From positions 58,573 through 122,572 of the forward strand of contig NZ_VEDF01000012.1 of the NCBI RefSeq assembly GCF_007677725.1: 64,000 nucleotides of DNA. The letters run 5' to 3'. Every line of letters begins with the position of its first letter. Positions within the stretch are counted from its first letter, which is position 1. A program made the translations under genes and the position numbers. The notes beneath the pieces are model-generated. The model saw nothing but the letters and a program-made list of their open reading frames with translations. It did no database searches and had not been told where the DNA came from. The DNA is from Pseudomonas sp. URMO17WK12:I11. GTDB lineage: Bacteria > Pseudomonadota > Gammaproteobacteria > Pseudomonadales > Pseudomonadaceae. Below are positions 1 to 7,202 of this stretch, one piece after another.

Positions 1-151
1 GCCCTGCGCGGCCACAACTTGCTACGCAAGTCGTACAGCTCGCGTCCTCCGGCTACGCCGTCGGGGGTGCTACGCACCCTGGGCCCTCCAGACGCCTACG
101 TTCGGCCTCCTGAAGTCGCGATCTGCGTCGCTTGGACTATCGCGCGCTTAG
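1..151 (-). repeat. Dispersed hairpin-rich repeat, copy A (cut by window edge)
   Basis: Read on the minus strand from 151 to 1, this stretch aligns without gaps to 321-471. About 10 of 151 positions differ, and all but one of those lie in the first half of the element. The same unit recurs at 63886-64000. It holds several short perfect inverted repeats closed by a GNA trinucleotide, for example GTGC-GTA-GCAC, GGC-GTA-GCC and TTGC-GTA-GCAA. No reading frame is convincing. The element probably continues beyond base 1. I do not recognise it as a named family. Confidence 0.8.
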
Positions 152-205
152 AAGCAGAAGCAGAAGCAGAAGCAGGAGCAGGAGCAGAAGCAGAAGCAGA
201 AAGTA
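152..205. repeat. Hexanucleotide microsatellite (AGCAGA-type)
   Basis: About nine imperfect units of a purine-rich hexamer (AGCAGA, with a few AGCAGG variants) abut the end of repeat copy A directly. On the minus strand the tract reads as TCTGCT units leading into the CTAAGCGCGC boundary of the element. Such tracts are slippage-prone. No gene overlaps it. Confidence 0.85.
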
Positions 206-271
206 TTAAGTCGTGAACTTCAATTGATAACAAACGGCGTTAGCATATTGGACCTGCTTTTCTCGCAGCCT

Positions 272-314
272 CTTTGCTTTGCTTTGCTTTGCTTTGCTTT
301 GCTTTGCTTTGCTT
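272..314. repeat. Pentanucleotide microsatellite (TTTGC-type)
   Basis: Eight to nine nearly perfect TTTGC/CTTTG units stand immediately before repeat copy B at 321. The unit length differs from the hexamers beside copies A and C, although the tract holds the same position relative to the element. The 60-odd bases between this tract and the left microsatellite carry nothing recognisable. Confidence 0.85.
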
Positions 315-320
315 TTGATC

Positions 321-548
321 CTAAGCGCGCGATAGTTCAGGCAACGCAAATTGCGACCTCAGGAGGCTGAGCGTAGGTGTCTGGAGGGCCCAGGGTGCGT
401 AGCACCCCCGACGGCGTAGCCGGAGGACGCGAGCTGTACGACTTGCGAAGCAAGTTGTGGCCGCGCAGGGCCCGCAAGACGCCGAAGCGAGGGGACCCCG
501 GAGCGCAGCGCAGGGGCCGGATGTGGGAGCGAGGGGTTTTTGTGGGCT
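321..548 (+). repeat. Dispersed hairpin-rich repeat, copy B (longest copy)
   Basis: Positions 321-471 match copy A in inverted orientation, and 321-435 match copy C at the right window end, both without gaps. Beyond 471 the sequence goes on with the same character (more GCGCAGC and CCGAAGC mini-palindromes, then a T-run) until it meets the left end of the IS3 element at 549. Hairpins include GTGC-GTA-GCAC, GGC-GTA-GCC and TTGC-GAA-GCAA. The last differs from copy A only inside the triloop. The true right end of the element is not defined. Confidence 0.75.
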
Positions 549-606
549 TGTCCCGTGACAACGGACGCCAAGAAGCGATACTTAAATCGTTCTCTTGGAG
601 GTTGCC

Positions 607-900
607 ATGTATCCATCAACGCGCCGCAACTACACCGATGACTTCAAGGCTCAGGCGGTAGCCCTCGCTGAAACGGTGGGCAGAACCGAGGCTGCTCGCC
701 AGTTGGAAATTTCCGTCAAAACCCTCGACAACTGGGTCGATGCCGTTCGCAGAGGCAAGCCATTGAGCTCACCTGAGCGCAAACCCGTTACCAAGGAAGA
801 CAGCGAACTTGCCCGCCTGCGTGCCGAGGTCGCAGAACTGAAAATGGAGCGTGAAATCCTAAAAAAGGCGGCGGTATTCTTTGCCAAAGAGTCCAGGTGA
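607..900 (+). CDS. IS3-family transposase OrfA
   Basis: This 97-aa protein supplies the DNA-binding part of the transposase. A helix-turn-helix covers roughly residues 8-50 (DDFKAQAVALAETVGRT onward, then LEISVKTLDNW). It is followed by a leucine-zipper-like heptad region near residues 65-92 (LARLRAEVAELKMEREILKK), which multimerises OrfA and OrfAB in this family. I chose the ATG at 607 because GGAGG lies at 597-601; an upstream TTG at 595 is in frame but has no ribosome-binding site. The stop overlaps the orfB start by 4 bases. Confidence 0.92.
   Translation: MYPSTRRNYTDDFKAQAVALAETVGRTEAARQLEISVKTLDNWVDAVRRGKPLSSPERKPVTKEDSELARLRAEVAELKMEREILKKAAVFFAKESR
861..867 (+). promoter_or_regulatory. 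Programmed -1 frameshift site A-AAA-AAG
   Basis: The heptamer sits in the orfA frame as A AAA AAG (codons 862-864 and 865-867), the classic slippery arrangement of IS3-family elements. After a -1 slip the orfB frame is open from 867 through 897 onward, so an OrfAB fusion transposase can be made. Confidence 0.8.
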
Positions 901-1760
901 GATACGCCTTCGTCGCTGCTGAGAGGACTCGATACCCGGTGCGAGTGTTGTGCCGGGTGATGGAAGTCTCGGTTTCAGGCTTTTATGATTTCACACATCG
1001 TCGGCTTCGCCCTGACCCTGACAATCAGGTTCGCATTGATTTACGCAGCGTTTTTGCAGCCAGTCGAAACACCTATGGCCGACCTCGACTGGTCGCAGCC
1101 TTGCGTCAGAAATCGCATTCAGTGGGCCACAAACGGGTCAGGCGGTTGATGCAGGAGGAACATATCCGGGCCAAGTCCAAAGGCGGATTCAGGCCCTGTA
1201 CCACGGACAGCAGCCATCATATGCCGGTGGCTGGTAATGTGCTGGATCGTCAGTTTTCCATCGATAACCCCAGGCCAACCTGGGTCAGTGACATCACCTA
1301 CCTTCCCACCAAGGAAGGATGGCTCTATCTGGCTGTCGTTTTGAGCATCCAGACGCGCCAGGTACTGGGCTATAGCCTTTCGGATCGGATGCCGGACACG
1401 TTGGTTGAAAACGCCTTTCTGAATGCGTGGAACGCTTGCTCCGGCACGGGTGGAGAGATCTTTCACTCGGACCAGGGCCGCCAGTACGCTAGTGGCAAGT
1501 TTCGGCAGACGTTGGCTTCTAAAGACGTCCAGCAAAGCATGAGTCGTAGAGGAAATTGCTGGGACAACGCAGTGGCTGAGAGCTTTTTCGCTACGCTGAA
1601 AAGGGAGGAAGCCTGTGGGGTCTACCCCACCAAAAGACACGCTCAGCTGGGGATTGCTAGCTACGTGCATGGGTTCTATAACAGCAGCCGACTGCACTCA
1701 GCGTTGGGTTATCGTTCACCTAACGATTACGCGAGGTGGTTGAAGCATAAAGCTGTGTAG
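897..1760 (+). CDS. IS3-family transposase OrfB (DDE integrase core)
   Basis: This 287-aa protein carries the catalytic rve/DDE domain of the IS3 transposase. An N-terminal HTH_21-type region (residues about 40-90, with NTYGRPRLVAAL) precedes the retroviral-integrase-like core. The catalytic triad is visible as D in WVSDITY, D in FHSDQGRQY and E in NAVAESFFATLKRE, with the usual D-E spacing of 35 residues. Length and motifs are those of an intact family member. It is probably made mainly as an OrfAB fusion through the slippery site at 861. A GTG at 897 could start free OrfB. Confidence 0.93.
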   Translation: MRYAFVAAERTRYPVRVLCRVMEVSVSGFYDFTHRRLRPDPDNQVRIDLRSVFAASRNTYGRPRLVAALRQKSHSVGHKRVRRLMQEEHIRAKSKGGFRPCTTDSSHHMPVAGNVLDRQFSIDNPRPTWVSDITYLPTKEGWLYLAVVLSIQTRQVLGYSLSDRMPDTLVENAFLNAWNACSGTGGEIFHSDQGRQYASGKFRQTLASKDVQQSMSRRGNCWDNAVAESFFATLKREEACGVYPTKRHAQLGIASYVHGFYNSSRLHSALGYRSPNDYARWLKHKAV

Positions 1761-1791
1761 CTGGCTTCTTGGCGTCCGTTGTCACGGGACA

Positions 1792-2108
1792 GGTCCATTG
1801 GTTCCTTTTTGCCCCGTCAAAAAGGGACTCGCCGTAAAGGCGAAAAGGTGATTACGCGTCGCTATAGCAATTGAATACCGCAGCAGTGCTCAAAACAACC
1901 ACGGCCTCACACTAGCAGTCACAAGTTCCAAGCCGCAAGTTCCAAGTAAAAGCAGACGGCATAGACACCAGGACCAAGTTGGCTTGCAGCGCACAGCTCG
2001 AAAGGCCAGCGCGGCAGTCAACATCACCCCAGCCCACCCCAGCCCAACCCCCAGCATCCAAAGCGGAAACTTGCTATCGTGCACACCAGTTTCCACCCGA
2101 GATAGCTG
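1792..2108. other. Intergenic stretch right of the IS element
   Basis: These 317 bases hold no convincing gene. Near 1918-1947 the undecamer CAAGTTCCAAG occurs twice in tandem-like fashion. CGCCGTAAAGGCG near 1830 can form a small hairpin. Neither matches the repeat that ends at 548, so the IS right flank is not simply the continuation of copy B. Confidence 0.5.
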
Positions 2109-4022
2109 ATGTTCTACCTGCCCCTGACCAGCGAGCAAGCCGACCACCTGGCCACCCCATCCGACGCCACCGATTTCTTCAAGGCCGCCAGCCTGCTCGA
2201 AGCCGCCGCCGTGTTGTTCGTGCAAAACGTCCCCCGCCAGCCGGCCAATGCCACCGCGGACACCCAGGAACGCCGTTTCGCCGAGATCGTGCGCATCGCC
2301 AATGACGTCGAACAAGCAGCCCCTGACCGCTTCCAGAGCCACGTCGCGCAGCGGTTCGAGCGCGAAGCGTTCGCCATGGGCCTGGGCCTGCTCGGCGAGA
2401 ACGGCGTCGCACTGGTATCTGCCGAAACCCAATACCAGCCCGCCGAATTTCTCGACCCCGACGGCCAGTGGAATTTCCAGTTCGCCAGCAGCTACCGGCA
2501 ACGCGTCACCCCGCTGCACCCGGTGCACCTACCCGCCCTGGCCAGCGACCTCACGCTCAGCGACCAGCAGCATCGCCTGCTGCGCGAGTTCCTCTGCGGC
2601 GTCGAGGAGTCGGTGGCCGTGCAGGGCTTCGCCGGTACCGGCAAGACCTTCCTCATTCACCAGTTCGCCCGCCTGCTCGAGCCCCAGCGCACCCTGTTGC
2701 TGGCCCTGACCGAAGGCCAATTACGGGCGCTGCGGGCACGCGTCAAAGACCCCGAGGCCTACACTGCATTGACCTTCGGCCAATTGGCCGACGAAATCCT
2801 CAACCGCGACCTGACCAGTAATGGCTGGCGGCTGCGCGACCCGTATCGCACCAAGCTGTCCTGGCGGCCGCAGGAAGCGCAGGTGGTACGCTGGCTGAAC
2901 ATTCCCGACATTGGCCCGCTGGCCGCCTGCGACGTCGTCGCCCTGTGCATCAAGGCAGTGCGCAGTTTCTGCCGCAGTGGCGACAGCGACGTGCAACTGC
3001 ACCACTTGCCATGGGCCGGGCCGGGCAGCACGCCGTTGGACCAGCAGGTGCTGTTGGAGAAGGCGCGGCTGTATTGGCAGGAACTGATACGCCCATCCGC
3101 GCGCGAGATCCAGTTACCGGTGCGTGATTATCATCGGGTCAAGCTGCTGTCGTTGACCGCTGAGGTGATCGACAGCCGCTACCGCCATGTCATCGTCGAT
3201 GAAGCCCATGAACTGTCCGCGCCCATGCTGGCGTTGCTCGATCGCAGCCCGCAGTCGGTCATCGCCCTGGGCGACGAGCTGCAGAACCTCAACGGCCTGA
3301 GCCCCCACCATGGCAGCTTCATCCGCCAGCGCTGCATCGATCACTCGCTGCGCGCAGGCCCTGCCATGGACGGGGTGCTGAACCCGCTGATCCAGGCCCA
3401 TCCGGCAGCGATTCAAGGTGCCTTCAGCGGCAGCGCCGAGCACTACACGCGGGTCAGTTTCTTCGACACGGTGAGCGTTCCCGAGCAACCTACCGCGTTG
3501 ATCGTCGATGACGAATGGGGCTTGTTCGGCTGGTTCCAGCGTCTGACCCACCAGGGCGTGCCGTTCGTGCTGCTCAAGGGCGCGCGCAAGGACTTCGAAC
3601 TGTTCGTCGAAGACTGCATCGAGCTGTACCGCTACGGCACCCGAGCACGTCACCCGATGCTGTTTCGCTATCCCAGCTGGCACGCGTTGGAGCAAGACAA
3701 GGGCGACGACAAAGCCTTCATTGCCGTGGCCGGCATGCTGCGCAAGGGCTATACCGCTGAACACTTCGCCAAGGCCAAGGGCCGTTATCGCTGGGACAAG
3801 GCGCCCAAGCTTTTCCTGGGCCGGGTCTGCGATGTGAAGAACATGGAGTTTGCCCGGGTGATGGTTTCGCCCGAGCTGATGGTCGCGCCGGGCGCCGCCG
3901 GCAACCGCAACGAGCGTGCGCGCATGCTGGCAGGGCTGTACACGGCCTGTTCGCGTGCCCGGCACGAACTGATCGTACCGGGTGGGATGCTCGATTGGGT
4001 CAAGGACCAGACGCGCAGTTGA
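2109..4022 (+). CDS. Superfamily 1 (UvrD/PcrA-like) helicase, orphan
   Basis: This 637-aa protein has the ordered motifs of an SF1 DNA helicase: a Q-like region (LSDQQHRLLREF), Walker A GFAGTGKT near residues 173-180, Walker B VIVDEAHE near 361-368, motif III ALGDELQNL, a motif V-like VKNMEFARVMV, and motif VI YTACSRARHEL near the C-terminus. The first 150 or so residues match no domain I know. It is shorter than UvrD or Rep (about 670-720 aa) and lacks a recognisable 2B subdomain insert. It stands alone between the IS element and sad, without nuclease or methylase partners. DNA repair or a defence-associated role are both possible; I cannot choose. Confidence 0.8.
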   Translation: MFYLPLTSEQADHLATPSDATDFFKAASLLEAAAVLFVQNVPRQPANATADTQERRFAEIVRIANDVEQAAPDRFQSHVAQRFEREAFAMGLGLLGENGVALVSAETQYQPAEFLDPDGQWNFQFASSYRQRVTPLHPVHLPALASDLTLSDQQHRLLREFLCGVEESVAVQGFAGTGKTFLIHQFARLLEPQRTLLLALTEGQLRALRARVKDPEAYTALTFGQLADEILNRDLTSNGWRLRDPYRTKLSWRPQEAQVVRWLNIPDIGPLAACDVVALCIKAVRSFCRSGDSDVQLHHLPWAGPGSTPLDQQVLLEKARLYWQELIRPSAREIQLPVRDYHRVKLLSLTAEVIDSRYRHVIVDEAHELSAPMLALLDRSPQSVIALGDELQNLNGLSPHHGSFIRQRCIDHSLRAGPAMDGVLNPLIQAHPAAIQGAFSGSAEHYTRVSFFDTVSVPEQPTALIVDDEWGLFGWFQRLTHQGVPFVLLKGARKDFELFVEDCIELYRYGTRARHPMLFRYPSWHALEQDKGDDKAFIAVAGMLRKGYTAEHFAKAKGRYRWDKAPKLFLGRVCDVKNMEFARVMVSPELMVAPGAAGNRNERARMLAGLYTACSRARHELIVPGGMLDWVKDQTRS

Positions 4023-4027
4023 GCGTC

Positions 4028-4046
4028 GGGGCTGCCAGGCAGCCCC
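4028..4046. terminator. Hairpin between convergent helicase and sad
   Basis: GGGGCTG (4028-4034) pairs with CAGCCCC (4040-4046) around a CCAGG loop, six bases after the helicase stop and just before the convergent sad stop. No clear T-tract follows on either strand, so termination activity is inferred from position only. Confidence 0.5.
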
Positions 4047-4055
4047 AAGGGCTGA

Positions 4056-5441
4056 TCAGTTGCGATCCAGCCAAACGGTCTGGGCGTTGGTGAATTCACG
4101 CACACCAAAGTGCGACAGCTCACGCCCAAAACCACTCTTTTTCACGCCGCCAAAGGCGACCCGTGGGTCGGAGGCGCAGTAACCGTTGATGAACACCGCG
4201 CCGGTATCCAGCGCTGCGGTCATGCGCTCGGCCAGCGCATAGTCGGCGGTGTAGATGGTCGAGGCCAGGCCAAATTCACTGTCATTGGCCAGCTCCACGG
4301 CATGCTCGGCGTCACGCGCGGTGATGATCGCCGCCACCGGCCCGAACAGCTCCTGCTTGAACGCGGTCATGTCCGGCGTGACGTTGGCGAACACGGTGGG
4401 CGCGTAGAAGTTGCCCACGCCTTCGAGCTTGTTGCCACCGAGCAGCAGCGTCGCGCCTTCGGCCAAAGTAGCCTGCACCTGGCCATCGAGCTCGTCGCGC
4501 AGGTCATAGCGAGCCATGGGGCCAATGTAGGTGTCGTCCTGCAACGGGTTGCCGATGTTCAGCTGGCGGGTGGCCGCGACGAATTTCTGAGTGAACGCCT
4601 CGGCAATGCTCTGCTCGACGATCAGGCGCTTGGCCGCCGCGCACACCTGGCCGGTGTTTTGGTAGCGGCCGATTACCGCCGCCTGCACGGCCGCGTCCAG
4701 GTCGGCATCGGCGAGGACGATGAAGGGGTCTGAGCCACCCAGCTCCAGCACGCATTTCTTCAGCGCAGCCCCGGCTTGCGCGCCGATGGCCATGCCCGCA
4801 CGGACGCTGCCGGTCAGGGTCACGGCGACGATGCGCGGGTCGTTGATGGCACGGGTCACGCCCTCAGGGGTCACGTTCAGCACCTCGAACACGCCGCTTG
4901 GCACACCGGCCTCCCTGAACAGCTCACCCAGCAGGTAGGCGCTGCCCATCACGTTTGGCGCGTGCTTGAGTACATAGGTGTTGCCCGCCAGGATCGCCGG
5001 TACCGCACCGCGCAGCACCTGCCAGATCGGGAAGTTCCAGGGCATCACCGCAAGGATCGGGCCCAGCGGGCGGTATTCGATACGGGCTTTTTCCACCTGC
5101 GTAGGTTCGGCAGCGAGCATCGCCGGGCCATGTTCGGCGTACCAGCGGCACAGACCGACGCATTTGGCGACTTCACCGCGGGCCTGGGTGATCGGCTTGC
5201 CGATTTCACGGCTGATCATCTTCGCAAAGGCTTCGGTCTTGGCCTCAAGCGTGCTGGCCAGGGCAAGCAGGTATTCGCTGCGCTGACCCAGCGACACCTG
5301 CCGCCATTGGCCATAGCCAGCCTTGGCGCGTTGCAGCGCCGCTTCCAGTGCGGCGTCGGTGTCATAGGGATAGGCGCCAATCTGCTCGCCGCTGAACGGG
5401 TCGACGGAGATGGCGTGGGTCAGGCTGCTGATCGCGCTCAT
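4056..5441 (-). CDS. sad: NAD-dependent succinate-semialdehyde dehydrogenase (Sad/YneI type)
   Basis: This cytosolic aldehyde dehydrogenase of 461 aa oxidises succinate semialdehyde to succinate, the last step of GABA and putrescine catabolism. The general base E233 lies in VLELGGSDPF, the nucleophile C267 in NTGQVCAAAKR, and the cofactor-site segment MPWNFPIW lies near residues 133-140. Length and sequence style match E. coli Sad (YneI, 462 aa) rather than the 480-residue GabD. It is transcribed divergently from a LysR regulator that resembles PtrR/YneJ, the same arrangement as in E. coli, which strengthens the call. A weak GAGAGTG precedes the ATG at 5441. Confidence 0.88.
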   Translation of the reverse strand: MSAISSLTHAISVDPFSGEQIGAYPYDTDAALEAALQRAKAGYGQWRQVSLGQRSEYLLALASTLEAKTEAFAKMISREIGKPITQARGEVAKCVGLCRWYAEHGPAMLAAEPTQVEKARIEYRPLGPILAVMPWNFPIWQVLRGAVPAILAGNTYVLKHAPNVMGSAYLLGELFREAGVPSGVFEVLNVTPEGVTRAINDPRIVAVTLTGSVRAGMAIGAQAGAALKKCVLELGGSDPFIVLADADLDAAVQAAVIGRYQNTGQVCAAAKRLIVEQSIAEAFTQKFVAATRQLNIGNPLQDDTYIGPMARYDLRDELDGQVQATLAEGATLLLGGNKLEGVGNFYAPTVFANVTPDMTAFKQELFGPVAAIITARDAEHAVELANDSEFGLASTIYTADYALAERMTAALDTGAVFINGYCASDPRVAFGGVKKSGFGRELSHFGVREFTNAQTVWLDRN

Positions 5442-5547
5442 GGCTGGACACTCTCACTGCTTTGGTTAGTGAGTCCAGATTAGTGGGCTATGGGTTTGAT
5501 GAAAACTGAATAATAATGAGCGAAACATTCACGTTTGGAGAATGACT
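5442..5547. promoter_or_regulatory. Divergent sad/ptrR promoter region
   Basis: About 100 bases separate the two divergent starts and must hold both promoters and the LysR binding sites. The middle is AT-rich (5495-5530, TGAAAACTGAATAATAATGAG). I could not define a clear T-N11-A palindrome by eye. Confidence 0.45.
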
Positions 5548-6414
5548 GTGGACTTGGTGCAACTGGAAATCTTCAAGGCGGTGGCCGAGCAGGGCAGCAT
5601 CAGCGCTGCCGCCCAGCATATACACCGAGTGCCGTCCAACCTGACCACGCGGATCAAGCAGCTGGAGGAGGACCTGGGAGTGGCGCTGTTCATCCGTGAA
5701 AAGAGCCGCTTGCGCCTGTCTCCGGCCGGCTGGAATTTTCTTGAATACACTCGGCGCATTCTCGACCTGGTGCACGAGGCGCGCTTGACCGTGGCCGGCG
5801 AGGATCCTCAAGGCACTTTCGCCCTGGGCTCGCTGGAGAGCACCGCTGCAGTGCGTATCCCGGCGCTACTGGCCGCCTATAACCAGCGCTACCCTAAAGT
5901 CGACCTCGACCTGTCCACCGGGCCATCGGGGACCATGCTCGAAGGGGTTCTGGCCGGGCGCCTGGTAGCCGCCTTCGTCGACGGCCCGGTACTGCACCCC
6001 ACGCTTGAGGGCATCCCGGTATTCGAGGAAGAGATGGTCGTCATCTCGCCGCTCAACCATGCGCCCGTCAGCCGTGCCCAGGACGTCAACGGCGCGAGCA
6101 TCTATGCATTTCGCGCCAACTGCTCGTATCGCCATCATTTCGAGAACTGGTTCGTCCAGGATCAGGCAGTGCCCGGCAAGATTCATGAAATGGAGTCCTA
6201 TCACGGCATGCTCGCCTGCGTCAGTGCCGGCGCGGGCCTGGCCATGCTGCCGCGCAGCATGCTCGACAACATGCCCGGCTGCAGCACCGTGTGTGCATGG
6301 CCCATGCAGGAAGATTTTCGCTACCTAAAGACCTGGCTGGTATGGCGCCGCGGCACGGTATCGCGCAGCCTGAGCATGTTCGTGAAACTGCTGGAAGAAC
6401 GCCGTGCTCAGTGA
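5548..6414 (+). CDS. ptrR: LysR-type regulator, PtrR/YneJ-like
   Basis: This 288-aa LysR-family regulator has an N-terminal winged helix-turn-helix (residues 1-60, with GSISAAAQHIHRVPSNLTTRIKQLE) and a periplasmic-binding-like effector domain (about 90-285). I chose the GTG at 5548 over the ATG at 5542 because GGAG at 5537-5540 is too close to the ATG but well spaced for the GTG. The product then begins MDLVQLEIF, like E. coli YneJ/PtrR. PtrR controls sad and putrescine use there; the divergent layout here implies control of sad and itself. Confidence 0.82.
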   Translation: MDLVQLEIFKAVAEQGSISAAAQHIHRVPSNLTTRIKQLEEDLGVALFIREKSRLRLSPAGWNFLEYTRRILDLVHEARLTVAGEDPQGTFALGSLESTAAVRIPALLAAYNQRYPKVDLDLSTGPSGTMLEGVLAGRLVAAFVDGPVLHPTLEGIPVFEEEMVVISPLNHAPVSRAQDVNGASIYAFRANCSYRHHFENWFVQDQAVPGKIHEMESYHGMLACVSAGAGLAMLPRSMLDNMPGCSTVCAWPMQEDFRYLKTWLVWRRGTVSRSLSMFVKLLEERRAQ

Positions 6415-6647
6415 AGGTGTCCGGATGCGCTCAACATTGGGCAGAAATGGCCGATAAATATCAGACGATAGTGGCATTTCACTTTCATCTTTCTGATTAA
6501 CTGGACAATAATCAAAAAAGTATTACGTCTTGTGACAGATGGCGACATCTGTCACTGAAAAATCGAGGGGCATGAGCCCCCAATTGCCAGCAGCCGTCAC
6601 CGTACCGGTCACGGCTCTTTGGTATTGACCATCAGGAGAAGTCGTTG

Positions 6648-7169
6648 ATGAAAACCCGTCTTGCCAGCACCCTGGCTGCTGCGCTATTGGCCTTGGCCGG
6701 CACAAGCTTCGCCCAGGCCGCGCAGATTTCCGGAGCCGTGGGTGTCACCAGCCAGGGCGACATGACCTACCGCGTCGGCATGTCGTTCGACTGGGACAAG
6801 AAATGGCTGCAAAGCGACGTAGGTTACGTGTCCGGCTACTGGGATGCGGCCTACACCTACTGGGAAGGCGGCGAAGCCAGCGCGGCGCATTCGCTGTCGT
6901 TCAGCCCCGTGTTCACCTATGAATTCAGCGGCTTCACCTACACCCCTTACATTGAAGCCGGTATCGGTATCGCTGCATTCTCCAAGACCGACGTCGGTGA
7001 TCAGCGCCTGGGTTCCTCGTTCAACTTCGAAGACCGCATCGGCTTCGGCGTGAAACTGCCGGGCGAGCAGAAAGTGGGCGTGCGCGCCATCCATTATTCC
7101 AACGCCGGTATCAAGGAACCCAACGACGGTATCGAGTCGTACTCGCTGTTCTACAGCAAAGGCTTCTGA
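6648..7169 (+). CDS. pagL: Lipid A 3-O-deacylase PagL
   Basis: This outer-membrane beta-barrel enzyme of 173 aa removes the 3-O-linked acyl chain of lipid A and so alters surface charge and TLR4 recognition. A signal peptide covers about residues 1-25 (cleavage near AQAA). The barrel strands alternate aromatic and polar residues. The catalytic residues H149, S151 and E163 all lie in AIHYSNAGIKEPNDGIESY near the C-terminus, and the chain ends in Phe as outer-membrane proteins do. Length equals that of P. aeruginosa PagL. The start ATG at 6648 follows AGGAGA; a TTG codon directly upstream is less likely. It is monocistronic, with a hairpin after it. Confidence 0.92.
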   Translation: MKTRLASTLAAALLALAGTSFAQAAQISGAVGVTSQGDMTYRVGMSFDWDKKWLQSDVGYVSGYWDAAYTYWEGGEASAAHSLSFSPVFTYEFSGFTYTPYIEAGIGIAAFSKTDVGDQRLGSSFNFEDRIGFGVKLPGEQKVGVRAIHYSNAGIKEPNDGIESYSLFYSKGF

Positions 7170-7175
7170 TGCACA

Positions 7176-7196
7176 GGGGGCCGCCTCGCGGCCCCC
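7176..7196. terminator. Hairpin between convergent pagL and TonB receptor
   Basis: GGGGGCCGC and GCGGCCCCC form a perfect 9-bp stem around CTC, seven bases after the pagL stop. There is no T-tract, but the position between two convergent genes suggests a bidirectional transcription barrier. Confidence 0.6.
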
Positions 7197-7202
7197 GCTC
7201 AT

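Larger units (their letters stand above)
549..1791 (+). mobile_element. Intact IS3-family insertion sequence, 1243 bp
   Basis: A perfect 28-bp terminal inverted repeat begins TGTCCCGTGACA at 549-576 and is mirrored at 1764-1791. Between the ends lie two overlapping frames, orfA and orfB, with a slippery heptamer, as in IS3-family elements that make an OrfAB fusion by -1 frameshifting. Both frames are open and the DDE residues are present, so the copy looks functional. No target-site duplication is visible: the flanking trinucleotides are GCT on the left and GGT on the right. This suggests a rearrangement after insertion, or that the ends are slightly misplaced. Confidence 0.9.

Noticed and set aside
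152..314. Microsatellite tracts as a CRISPR array or a repetitive protein gene
   Set aside because: Units are 5-6 bp with no spacers. The short frame through the left tract (Glu-Ala repeats) has no ribosome-binding site and is broken in the other copies.
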